Source: Gammaproteobacteria bacterium (lineage in GTDB: Bacteria > Gemmatimonadota > Gemmatimonadetes > Longimicrobiales > Gaopeijiaceae). Taken from it: 64,000 nucleotides of DNA. Shown in pieces: positions 53,089 to 61,539 of this stretch. The stretch is from NCBI GenBank assembly GCA_028819075.1, contig JAPPMM010000049.1, positions 62,001 through 126,000 on the forward strand. Reading direction: 5' to 3'. Each line of letters opens with the position of its first letter. Position 1 is the stretch's first letter. The notes under the pieces were generated by a model. That model ran no database searches and was not told where the DNA came from. It was given only the letters and a program-made list of their open reading frames with translations. The position numbers and the translations under genes are program-made.

Positions 53089-54516
53089 CTATCTGCTGGA
53101 GCTGCTTGCGTCGGCGGCCGCCACCGCTGGCAGCGACAGTGCGAATTCGCCGGTGCTGTCCCCGAAGTCCTCCAGGTCGTCCAGCCCAAGCTTGTGCAGC
53201 ATGGTGAGCATCACGTTGGCCATGGGCGTGTCGTCGGGGGCGTGCAGGTGCAGGTTGCCCTCGAGCTGGCCGTTGGCCTTGCCGGCGAGGAACATGGGCA
53301 CCCGCCGGTGGTTGTGGACGTTGGGGTCGCCCATGGGCGATCCGTACAGCACCATGCTGCGGTCGAGCAGGCTCGCGTCCCCGTCCATCGACTCGTCCAT
53401 CTTCTCCAGCAGGTACAGCATCTGACCCGTGAAGAACTCGTTGAACTGCTGGAACTTGAGGATCTCCTCGTGGTTGTTGCCGTGGTGCGACGTGGGATGG
53501 AACGGCAGATCCAGGCCGCTCTCCGGATACACCCGGTTGGTGGCGTCGCGCGAGAGCTTCAGGGTGAAGACCCGGGTCATGTCGGTCTGGAAGGCCAGCA
53601 CCTGCAGGTCGAACATGAGCTGCAGATGCTCGGTGAAGGAGTCGGGGACGCCCGCCGGGGCTTCCGGCAGCGCCCGCTCCTGGCCGCTCGCGTTCTGCTC
53701 CTCGATCATCTGAATGCGGCGCTCGAGTTCGCGCACGTTGTCCAGGTACTGCTCCAGCCGCACCCGGTCCTCGCCGGCCAGCACCATCCTCAGCTCGGCC
53801 ACCTCGCCCGCGATCCAGTCCAGGATGCTGCGGTTGGCCTGCCGCCGCTCGGCGCGCGCCTCGGGGGTTCCGCCCGCTCCGAAGAGCATGTCGAAGGCCA
53901 CCCGCGGGTCGCGGATCATCGGCAGCGGCTCGGTGGGGGAGGCCCAGCTCAGGGTGTCGGTGTATACGCAGGCGTAGCCGTAGGCGCATCCGCCCGCCTG
54001 ATCCACGTTCTCGATGCAGAGTTGCATCGATGGAATGGGCGTCTCCTGGCCGAAGCGCTGCGCGAACAACTGGTCCATCGACGTTCCCACGAAGACGTCC
54101 GATCCCTCGGTCTGTTTCGCGTGCGCCTGGGTGAGGAAGGTCGCGCTCGAGCGGAAGTGATCCCCGCCGATCTCGGGCGAGGTGTAGGCGTCCGCCATGC
54201 GCACGTCCGTGTTGCTCACGATGGTGAGGTAGTCCTGGAAGGGGGCGAGCGACTTCATGGCCGTGGGGCTCAGGTCGAAGTCGCGGCCGGTCTTCGCGGG
54301 CGACCACAGGTTCTGGGTCGCTCCCCACTCCGTGCACCCGGAGGCGCCGTGCACGATCTCGACGGCGATGAAGCGGGTCTTCTCCAGGTTGGCCGAAGCC
54401 CGGGCCCATCCCGCGCCCGCGGGCACCATGGCGTCCAGGAGCGGGAGCGCGAGGGATCCGCCCATCCCGCGCAGGAAGGTACGCCGGTGGATGTGTTTGC
54501 CGGTGAGGAAGTTCAT
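53089..54516 (-). CDS. Tat-exported DUF1552 protein, cassette B
   Basis: A 475-residue DUF1552 protein, closely similar to the cassette A copy. Tat signal HRRTFLRGMGGSLALPLLDA; body motifs IVHGASGCTEWG, SNTDVRMAD, FLTQAHAKQT, VGTSMDQ, SMQLCIENVDQAGGC and FHPTSHHGNN. The ATG at 54516 follows GGGAGGCAAACTG, a strong site; an earlier ATG at 54582 would overlap the upstream gene and precede the Tat motif by 30 residues. It lies 31 bases after the DUF1592 stop. Activity unknown. Confidence 0.93.
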   Translation of the reverse strand: MNFLTGKHIHRRTFLRGMGGSLALPLLDAMVPAGAGWARASANLEKTRFIAVEIVHGASGCTEWGATQNLWSPAKTGRDFDLSPTAMKSLAPFQDYLTIVSNTDVRMADAYTSPEIGGDHFRSSATFLTQAHAKQTEGSDVFVGTSMDQLFAQRFGQETPIPSMQLCIENVDQAGGCAYGYACVYTDTLSWASPTEPLPMIRDPRVAFDMLFGAGGTPEARAERRQANRSILDWIAGEVAELRMVLAGEDRVRLEQYLDNVRELERRIQMIEEQNASGQERALPEAPAGVPDSFTEHLQLMFDLQVLAFQTDMTRVFTLKLSRDATNRVYPESGLDLPFHPTSHHGNNHEEILKFQQFNEFFTGQMLYLLEKMDESMDGDASLLDRSMVLYGSPMGDPNVHNHRRVPMFLAGKANGQLEGNLHLHAPDDTPMANVMLTMLHKLGLDDLEDFGDSTGEFALSLPAVAAADASSSSR

Positions 54517-54547
54517 CAGTTTGCCTCCCAGGACGTTCAGCCCTTCT

Positions 54548-56974
54548 TCAGTTGGATGACGTCTCCTCCGTGAGGAGCGCATCCGTACGCTTCATGGAGA
54601 ATGCGTCGCTCTGGACCACGCCCAGTATGAACGACGACATCCGGTAGTCGTTGGCCTCCGCCTCGCGCGTGATCTCGCGGATCGCAGGCTGGTCGTAATG
54701 CATGACGCGGCGCCCGAGCGCGTACGCCATCAGGTTCTTGGCAAAGGCGCGCACGATCGGAATGGGGCGTTTGAGGAGCACGTCGCGCAGGTCGCCCGGG
54801 CTCGCCACGGTGGTTCCGTCGTAGAAGGTGCCGCGGGTGTCGAGCGGCATCCCGTACTCGCGCACCCGCCACTCCCCGGTCACGTCGAAGTTGTCGAGCG
54901 CCAGCCCGATGGGATCCATGAACTGGTGGCAGGCCTGGCACACCGGGCTGGCCCGATGCTTCTCCATGCGCTCGCGCGTGGTCAGGACCTTGCCCTCCTC
55001 GGTGCCTTCGGTGGCCTCGAGCGCCGGAACGTCGGGCGGAGGAGGCGGAGGCGGGGAGTCCAGAAGCACTTCCATGACCCACTTGCCGCGCAGCACGGGC
55101 GACGTGCGGTTCGCCATCGAGGTGAGCATGAGGATGCTGCCCTGCCCGAGGAGCCCGCTGCGGCGGTCGTCCGGGTACGCGACGCGCCGGAAGCTGTTGC
55201 CTGCGACATCGGGGATGCCGTAGTGGGCGGCGAGCCGCTCGTTCACGAAGGTGTAGTCCGCGGTGAGGATTTCGAGCAGGCTGCGGTCCTCCTGCACCAG
55301 ATTCTGGAAGAAGAGTTCCGTCTCGCGCCTCATCGCGTCCGACAGCGTCAGATCGAAGTATGGGAAGGTGTAGATGTCCGGCGCCACCTTGTCCAGGTCC
55401 TGCAGGCGCAGCCACTGCGATGCGAAGCGGGTCGAGAGCGCTTCGGAGCGGGGATCCGCCAGCATGCGCTGCACCTGTCGCTCGAGTTCATCCTCGTCGT
55501 CGAGCCTCCCGCGGCGCGCCGCCTCCATCAGCTCGTCATCCGGAGGAGAGCCCCAGAGGAAGAAGGACAGCCGCGAGGCGACGGCGGCCCCGTCGAGCTC
55601 GTATTGCTCGCCGGCGCGCGTGCCCGAGGGCGGCTCCTCGAAGCGGAAGACGAAGTGCGGGCTGGCCAGCAGCGCCTGAAGCGCGAAGCGAATGCCGCGT
55701 TCGAAACCTCCCTCATCGGCTCCGATCTCGTAGAAGGCCATCAGGTCGGCGATGTCGCTCTCGGTGGCGGGACGCCGGTAGGCGTCGGTGGCCAGGCGCG
55801 AGAAGATGCTGCGGGCGCACGTGGGCGCCTCTTCCGGAGAGGTTGGACGGCAACTGAAGATCTTCTGCCGGCTCGGCGTCTCCGATACGCCCGTAACGTT
55901 GTTGGGGCCACGCACCGCGAACTCGCGCAGGTGCGGCACCGTGGTGAGCGCCAGGTCGGGCCAGCCGCTGTTGACGGCGCGGCCGAGAGGCGCGCGCACT
56001 TCCTCCACCGGCCCCTCGAAGGTCCTGACGAACGAGGCGGAAACGCTGCGGGGACCGGCGCGCACGAAGATGGGGTCGGTGACCATCTCCCGGCCCTGCT
56101 GCTCGTTCTCCGTTCCTCCGCGCAGGTTCACGTCCAGGAGGGCCACCCGCTCGCCGTCGAAGGAGACCTCGATCTTCTCGCCGGTCGCCCTGCCGCCCAC
56201 GCCGTGGAACTGCATCCAGAACACGTATTCCCCGTCCGCCGGGAAGGTGTGGTTGATGGCGATGCCGCCACGCGACCCGTATGGCGTGCCCTCCACGTGG
56301 ACGAGCTGCGATGCGCGCTTCTCGACCTTGTAGGCCACCTCCCGCGGCGAGGCCTCGCGGTCTCCGATCGCCAGCCGGCTGATCTCGCTGGCCGCGTTGA
56401 GGTACGCTTCGAGCAGCGTCGGCGAGAGCATCTGCACGTCGGCGATGTTGTCGAAGTTGGCGCTCTTGGTGTCCAGAGGAAGGTACTCGCCGGCGTCGAT
56501 GTCGAGGCCGAGCAGGTCCTTCACCGACTGCGCGTATTCCGCCCGGTTGAGGCGCTGGAAGGTGCGCCCCCCGGGGTTGGGGTTGCGGCGCGCGGCATCG
56601 TCTATGGTGTTTTCGAGCGTCTCGGCCAGGGCCAGCAGGGTGTCGCCGGCGGGACGGGGCATGCCGGGCGGGGGCATCATGCCGGCACGCAGCTTGCGGA
56701 TCATGCGCTCGGCCGTCTCGGCCCTCTGCGCGGCCGCCTCAACCTGGAAGCCGGACAGGGTCATGTTGCCGGTCAGGAGCGCGTCGTTATGGCAGACCTG
56801 GCAGTACCGGGCCACAACCTCGGTGAGGGTGGCGGCGGGGAGGTCGGAGTCGGCGGCCGCGTGGTCCGCGGGTGGTGCCGGAGCGGGAGGGGCGTCCGTG
56901 AACAAGCCGCTTCCGCTCGCCCCGATCATCAGGGCGACGCCCAGGACGGCCGTGGCGCCAGAGAGTGCATTCAT
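54548..56974 (-). CDS. DUF1587/1595/1592/1588/1585 cytochrome-like protein, cassette B
   Basis: An 808-residue paralogue of the cassette A protein with the same domain order. Signal peptide about 1-24; heme motifs CQVCH (Cys58, Cys61, His62) and CQACH (Cys679, Cys682, His683). DUF1587 shows LNRAEYAQSVKDLLGL; DUF1588 shows ADYTFVNERLAAHYGIP and LRGKWVMEVLL. The start at ATG 56974 is supported by GGAGG seven bases upstream. It is the first gene of the six-gene minus-strand run (cassettes B then A). The 184 bases to the divergent PKD-like gene should hold both promoters. Confidence 0.93.
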   Translation of the reverse strand: MNALSGATAVLGVALMIGASGSGLFTDAPPAPAPPADHAAADSDLPAATLTEVVARYCQVCHNDALLTGNMTLSGFQVEAAAQRAETAERMIRKLRAGMMPPPGMPRPAGDTLLALAETLENTIDDAARRNPNPGGRTFQRLNRAEYAQSVKDLLGLDIDAGEYLPLDTKSANFDNIADVQMLSPTLLEAYLNAASEISRLAIGDREASPREVAYKVEKRASQLVHVEGTPYGSRGGIAINHTFPADGEYVFWMQFHGVGGRATGEKIEVSFDGERVALLDVNLRGGTENEQQGREMVTDPIFVRAGPRSVSASFVRTFEGPVEEVRAPLGRAVNSGWPDLALTTVPHLREFAVRGPNNVTGVSETPSRQKIFSCRPTSPEEAPTCARSIFSRLATDAYRRPATESDIADLMAFYEIGADEGGFERGIRFALQALLASPHFVFRFEEPPSGTRAGEQYELDGAAVASRLSFFLWGSPPDDELMEAARRGRLDDEDELERQVQRMLADPRSEALSTRFASQWLRLQDLDKVAPDIYTFPYFDLTLSDAMRRETELFFQNLVQEDRSLLEILTADYTFVNERLAAHYGIPDVAGNSFRRVAYPDDRRSGLLGQGSILMLTSMANRTSPVLRGKWVMEVLLDSPPPPPPPDVPALEATEGTEEGKVLTTRERMEKHRASPVCQACHQFMDPIGLALDNFDVTGEWRVREYGMPLDTRGTFYDGTTVASPGDLRDVLLKRPIPIVRAFAKNLMAYALGRRVMHYDQPAIREITREAEANDYRMSSFILGVVQSDAFSMKRTDALLTEETSSN

Positions 56975-57158
56975 TCCGTGGCCTCCGGATCGCGGACATG
57001 CGCCACCAGGCCGGCCCGCCCGGACGACGCAAACCACCCAGTCGGACCGGCCTGATCTCGCAGGTCGGAGATGCAGACAATTTCCTACGACTAACATAGG
57101 TTTCCACAGACGGGTTCGCCACCATGCGCGGGCCGGAAAACAGAGAGGCGGGTGCAGG

Positions 57159-57539
57159 ATGTTCAACCAATTCGTTCGCAGGTCGTGCGCGTGTGCGCTT
57201 CTCCTCGTTTCGTGCCTCAACCCGCCCCTGGAGCCCCAGCCGTTGACGGTCACCCTCACCGCGAGCCAGGAGAGCGCGGCCGTGGGCCAGGAGATCCGTT
57301 TCCGCTACGAGTCGCGGGGCACCAACCTGTCGCAGACCGTGGTCGAATACGGCACGGGCGACACGGAGACCATCCCGTTCATCTACACCGGCGGCGCGCC
57401 CGTCAACATCAACTCGCAGGCCGGCCACTTCGACTACGCCTACGAGGAGCCGGGCACCTACGTAGCGCGCGCGACGGTGTCCACGGTCGCGGGAGACTCG
57501 CAATCAGCCACGGTGACGGTTCAGATCAGCGGCCCGTGA
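57159..57539 (+). CDS. PKD-like domain lipoprotein
   Basis: A 126-residue lipoprotein (lipobox ALLLVSC, Cys19) with one immunoglobulin-like/PKD-type beta domain: VTLTASQESAAVGQEIRF, a Tyr-Gly-rich middle, and FDYAYEEPGTYVARATVST, the strand pair typical of PKD folds. It is probably anchored in the outer membrane. Its stop overlaps the GTG start of the first barrel gene (GTGA), so it is likely made with that protein. Confidence 0.7.
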   Translation: MFNQFVRRSCACALLLVSCLNPPLEPQPLTVTLTASQESAAVGQEIRFRYESRGTNLSQTVVEYGTGDTETIPFIYTGGAPVNINSQAGHFDYAYEEPGTYVARATVSTVAGDSQSATVTVQISGP

Positions 57540-58441
57540 CGCGCAGCCGCCCTCATACGTCCCCTGGCCCGCGCTGCCGGGCCCGGGGGGACTTGCTCGT
57601 CGCGGCCTTCGTGACGGCCATGGCCCTGTCGGGAAGCGCCGCGGAGGCGGTCGCCCAGTGGGTCGAGCCGCCCGGCCGAGGCTGGATGGACGTCTCGGTG
57701 TTTCACCTGGACACGCGAGACGCCTTCCACTCCGACGGCGATATTCGGGCCTTCGACCCCTTCACCCAGGGGCACGCCGTGAGCACGTCCGCGTTCGCCA
57801 CGGTCGCGATGGGGCTGGTTCCCGGCGTCGACGCATGGGTGCAGGTGCCCTTCCAGCGTCTGCGGTTCGACGACCTGGGCGGCGACCGGCTGCGCACGGG
57901 CATTGGCGACACGCGCTTCTACCTGCGCATACAGCCAGGCCGCTACTTGGGCAGCGGGTTCCCCCTGGCGATCCGGGGTGGCGCGAAGGTGCCCGTGGGC
58001 GATTTCGCCGTGGACGCCGAGATCATTCCGCTCGGGGACGGTCAGCGAGACTGGGAGCTGGTCCTCGAGCTGGGCCACTCGTTCTATCCCGTGCCCGCGT
58101 ATGTGAGCGCCTGGATCGGCCACCGCTGGCGGGAACAGAACCTGGAGTCGCGGAGGGACTTCGGCGACGAAGTGTTCTTTCTGCTTTCCGGGGGAATCGA
58201 ATTCGGACGCCTGGGGACGAGCCTCATCGCCGAGGGCTGGGACGGAGGGGTCCCGGTCATCGAAGGGCTCTCGATCGCGACGGCATCCCGCTCCATGGTG
58301 CGCCTCACGCCCGCCCTGAGCTACCGGCTGGGAGCTGGCTCGGCGAAGGCCGGAGTCCAGATTCCTCTGCGCGGCACCAACCTGCCGGCTGGCAACACGC
58401 TGGTGATCGGCTATTTTGTGAGGTTGCGGGCGGAGACCTGA
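57536..58441 (+). CDS. outer-membrane beta-barrel-like protein, paralogue 1
   Basis: A 301-residue exported protein with a long N-terminal basic region and signal (AEAVAQ at its end). The mature part alternates aromatic and Gly residues in strands of about 10, as in small outer-membrane barrels: GWMDVSVFHLDTRD, GIGDTRFYLR and VIGYFVRLR at the C-terminus, ending near the usual aromatic strand. It starts with GTG in the GTGA overlap with the lipoprotein gene. The next gene, 44 bases on, is its paralogue; the two share IPLGDGQRDWE and QWxEPxGxGW. Confidence 0.72.
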   Translation: MTRSRPHTSPGPRCRARGDLLVAAFVTAMALSGSAAEAVAQWVEPPGRGWMDVSVFHLDTRDAFHSDGDIRAFDPFTQGHAVSTSAFATVAMGLVPGVDAWVQVPFQRLRFDDLGGDRLRTGIGDTRFYLRIQPGRYLGSGFPLAIRGGAKVPVGDFAVDAEIIPLGDGQRDWELVLELGHSFYPVPAYVSAWIGHRWREQNLESRRDFGDEVFFLLSGGIEFGRLGTSLIAEGWDGGVPVIEGLSIATASRSMVRLTPALSYRLGAGSAKAGVQIPLRGTNLPAGNTLVIGYFVRLRAET

Positions 58442-58485
58442 CCCCGTCGAGCCCTTACTCCTGACATAGCGCGGCACGATACGCC

Positions 58486-59343
58486 ATGAACCAATCGAGA
58501 CAAGCCCCGGTCCTCCATCGCGGACTCGCTCTGACGGTCCTCACGCTCTCGCTCCTGGCTTCGCCGGGATACGGGCAGTGGATCGAACCCGAGGGCCAGG
58601 GGTGGGCCTCGTTCGCCATGTACTATCTCGACACCCGGGAACAGTTCAGCCCCACGGGCGAGGTCCGCAACTTCCTTCTGGATGGTCACGCGCAGACCGC
58701 TTCCTCTTTCCTGACGGTCGCGATGGGAATCGCCCCCGGCGTGGACATCTGGGTGCAGCCGTCCTACCACCGCCTCGAGTACGCCGACCTTGTAGGCACC
58801 CGTATTTCGTGGGGGTTTGGCGATACCCGCGTGTACGTGCGCACGGCTCCGCTGCGGCTTCTGGGCAGCGACTTCCCGTTTGCGATCCGCGCGGGCACCA
58901 AGCTGCCCACCGACTTCGAGTCGGGCACCGAGCTCATCCCGCTGGGTGACGGCCAGCGCGACTGGGAAGTGCTGGCGGAGGTGGGGCATTCCTTCTGGCC
59001 CCGGTCCTTCTACCTGCAGGCGTGGGCCGGATACCGGTGGCGCGAGGTGAAGGAGGACGGAGGCGACTTCGGTGACGAGCGTTTCTTCAACGTGAGCCTG
59101 GGCGGTGGCGGCGAGCCGCTCGGCTTCAAGATCCAGTTCGAGGGGTGGTACGGCGGGGTTCCCAGCTTCGGAGGACTCACGGGGGAGGGACAGGAGCGCC
59201 AGATGGTGCGGCTCTACCCCTCGCTGCTGGTGACCGCGGGTCCCGGGCAGGTGGAACTGGGTTCACGGCTGCCGCTGTCGGGCCAGAACCTCGCCACCGG
59301 CCCCGAGATCGTGGTCGGCTACTTCACCCGCCTCTCCCTGTAG
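58486..59343 (+). CDS. outer-membrane beta-barrel-like protein, paralogue 2
   Basis: A 285-residue paralogue of the preceding protein. Signal peptide about 1-30 (SPGYGQ), then QWIEPEGQGWASFAMYYLDT, GFGDTRVYVR, LIPLGDGQRDWEVLAEVG and a final strand VVGYFTRLSL. The C-terminal aromatic strand fits insertion in the outer membrane. Function unknown; the family resembles transporters annotated as hypothetical barrels. The 75 bases to the convergent msrP gene show no clear terminator. Confidence 0.7.
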   Translation: MNQSRQAPVLHRGLALTVLTLSLLASPGYGQWIEPEGQGWASFAMYYLDTREQFSPTGEVRNFLLDGHAQTASSFLTVAMGIAPGVDIWVQPSYHRLEYADLVGTRISWGFGDTRVYVRTAPLRLLGSDFPFAIRAGTKLPTDFESGTELIPLGDGQRDWEVLAEVGHSFWPRSFYLQAWAGYRWREVKEDGGDFGDERFFNVSLGGGGEPLGFKIQFEGWYGGVPSFGGLTGEGQERQMVRLYPSLLVTAGPGQVELGSRLPLSGQNLATGPEIVVGYFTRLSL

Positions 59344-59418
59344 GGCATCCGTTTCTTCGCGGAGAGCCGGTTCGCGCGGATCCCGAGGATCTGGCCGGAG
59401 TCCAGGGTTTGAGTTGAA

Positions 59419-60516
59419 CTAGCTCACGCGAGTCAGCAACTCCGGGTCATAGAGATCCGCCACAAACTCCCCGTACCCGTTGAAGAGCTCCGTCGGCTGG
59501 GGTGTGTTGCTGGGCAGATGCCGCTCCGTCGCCTGTGACCACGGGGTTCCGACGTCCGGATTGACGTTGGAGTAGAAGCCGTACTGGTTCGGCGCGTAGT
59601 CCGACCAGAACGTCGCCGGTTGCGTCTCCGTGAACTCCACCTCCAGGAAGGCCTTCGCGCTCTTGTAGCCGTACTTCCAGGGAAGCGCGAGCCTGAGCGG
59701 GGCCCCGTTCTGCTTGGGCAGGGGCTCCTCGTAGGCGCCCGTCACCACGAAGGCGAGGTCGTTCATGGCCTCATCGAGCCGCAACGCCTCGTAGTACGGC
59801 CACGGCCAATGTGAACCGCTTTCCTGTCCGACCGCCTCTTCGGGCCGGTGGAAGCTCCGGAAGGCGACGTAGTTGGCCGATGACTGGGGCTCGGCGAGTT
59901 CGATCAGCTTGCGCAGGGGATAACCGCTCCAGGGGACGGCGATCGACCAGGTCTCGACGCAGCGCAGGCGATAGAGCCGCTCCTCGATGCCGAACATGCG
60001 CTCGAGCGCGTCGATGTCCCAGGTGGCGGGAGCATTGCACAGTCCGGAGAAGGTCACCGTCCAAGGACGGACCCGGAACGGGCCGGTCAGCCTCCACATG
60101 TTTCCGGCCCTTTGCAGGAACTCGTAGTAGTTGTTGTACGTGGACGCGACGCCGCGGTCGGTGATCGCTCGCGAGCCCAGCGTATAGGTGATATTGCGCT
60201 CCGCCGGATACAGGTCGGCATTGGGGGATGCGCAGATGGTGTGCAACGGGTCTCTCGGCGGATCGTCGTCGCACGTGGGCGGGTTGGCATCCGGCGGGGT
60301 TACGGGCTGAGTGGGATCCGCGGGATCCGGCGGCGGATCCGGCTCGACGGGATCTTCTTCGTTCGCGATGAACTTGGAACCGCACGCCGCCGACCCGAGC
60401 GCGGCCATCCCGAGACCCAGTGCGCGCACGAATTCGCGACGCCGGAGATACACCCCGTGGGGTGTCGCCTCGGATTCCGGGATTCGCCACCCGGGCGGAA
60501 TAATGATGTTCGCCAT
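59419..60516 (-). CDS. msrP: MsrP/YedY-like molybdopterin oxidoreductase, Tat lipoprotein-like
   Basis: A 365-residue sulfite-oxidase-fold enzyme. MsrP repairs oxidised methionine in periplasmic proteins. Cys186 in YRLRCVETWSIAVPW is the molybdenum ligand; WSGYPLRKLIE follows as in MsrP. The N-terminus has LRRREFVRALG (Tat, Arg25-27) and ends in LGSAAC, so Cys45 may be lipidated. A 50-residue linker rich in Pro and Asp (about 52-100) with Cys82 and Cys95 follows; ordinary MsrP lacks it. No msrQ heme partner lies next to it. It is about 70 residues from the DUF4249 gene's stop on the same strand. Confidence 0.85.
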   Translation of the reverse strand: MANIIIPPGWRIPESEATPHGVYLRRREFVRALGLGMAALGSAACGSKFIANEEDPVEPDPPPDPADPTQPVTPPDANPPTCDDDPPRDPLHTICASPNADLYPAERNITYTLGSRAITDRGVASTYNNYYEFLQRAGNMWRLTGPFRVRPWTVTFSGLCNAPATWDIDALERMFGIEERLYRLRCVETWSIAVPWSGYPLRKLIELAEPQSSANYVAFRSFHRPEEAVGQESGSHWPWPYYEALRLDEAMNDLAFVVTGAYEEPLPKQNGAPLRLALPWKYGYKSAKAFLEVEFTETQPATFWSDYAPNQYGFYSNVNPDVGTPWSQATERHLPSNTPQPTELFNGYGEFVADLYDPELLTRVS

Positions 60517-60588
60517 GGCTTTTTCTCGTACCTCTTGTTGCGGACAGGGCCGCGGGATGTATGGGGATACCCCGCCCCCGTCACCGTT

Positions 60589-61539
60589 CTACGGCTCCGC
60601 GGGTTGGCAAGGTCCCGGTGTCGGAATCTGCAAGCCGGCGTCCACCGTGAAGCGCTGGCGCACGACCGACCCGAAGACACCCGTACCGTCCCCGTGGAGA
60701 CTGGGAACGCGAACGATGCCCGACGGGTTGAAGGCGCCGCGCCGCACCCAGTTGATGTAGTTGCGGTCGGCGGCCGCGATCACGACTTCCGCCTGGGTTC
60801 CGAAAGGTAGTCCCTCCTGCAGGACCAGAGCCAGATCACGCCCGAGGTTGGGGCGATCGAAAAGGCCGAATTCCGAAGGGAACACGATGGTGGTATCCGC
60901 TTCCGATACGGACAGTCCCACCAGGAGCAATGGGTCTTCCTCCACTTCGATGTTCGAGTCCTCGAGCGCCGCGGTGAGGTTGATGATCTGCGTCTCGGAA
61001 ATGTAGGCCCACGCGCCCTCGGCGCGGGTCCATTCCACGGTGAGGCGTTGGGCCGGTTCCAGCGAGCACATCCGGCGCCGATTGGTGCGGGGGTTCCGGA
61101 GTTCGTAGGGGCCCGGGACGCGCGTCTGTCCCGTAATGCGACCTCCGTCGGGCAGGCGAATGATCGCTTCCACGAAGGAACCCGGCCCGAAGTAGCGTGG
61201 ATCCAGCGGTTGCGCGAAATAGCACGATCCCCGGAAGTCCTCCGGGATTTCGTCGCCGGCACAGAAGGAAGGGTCGGTCAGACGGAGACGAACGGTGGAG
61301 ACGCGGGATTCCGCGCGCAGGAAGACATCCGCGGAGGACAGCTCCTGCGACGAGCCTCCACTCCCCAGTGTCCGATGGATCCACGCGCTGCCGGAGACAC
61401 CGTCGACATCGTAGGAAAGGTAGACCTCGGCGACGACCACGTCCTCGGACTGCGCCACGGTGATCTCCTGAAGTTCGCACGCGGAGACCGACGCCAGGAG
61501 TGCCGTCAGTGCGCAGGTGGTGCCGAAGCCGCGACTCAT
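60589..61539 (-). CDS. DUF4249-type lipoprotein
   Basis: A 316-residue exported lipoprotein (lipobox ASVSAC, Cys21) of mostly beta structure. The pattern of a small N-terminal beta-sandwich with strands like VVVAEVYLSYDVDG and long loops, encoded right after a TonB receptor, matches DUF4249 proteins, which are common partners of such receptors in Bacteroidota and related phyla. Its ATG overlaps the receptor stop as TGATG, so translation is coupled. Its role in uptake is inferred. The family match rests on length, lipobox and position more than on clear motifs. Confidence 0.7.
   Translation of the reverse strand: MSRGFGTTCALTALLASVSACELQEITVAQSEDVVVAEVYLSYDVDGVSGSAWIHRTLGSGGSSQELSSADVFLRAESRVSTVRLRLTDPSFCAGDEIPEDFRGSCYFAQPLDPRYFGPGSFVEAIIRLPDGGRITGQTRVPGPYELRNPRTNRRRMCSLEPAQRLTVEWTRAEGAWAYISETQIINLTAALEDSNIEVEEDPLLLVGLSVSEADTTIVFPSEFGLFDRPNLGRDLALVLQEGLPFGTQAEVVIAAADRNYINWVRRGAFNPSGIVRVPSLHGDGTGVFGSVVRQRFTVDAGLQIPTPGPCQPAEP

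Noticed and set aside
59344-59418. A GGTTCG-containing stretch that could be a tRNA T-arm
   Set aside because: No acceptor stem, D-arm or anticodon arm can be drawn around it.
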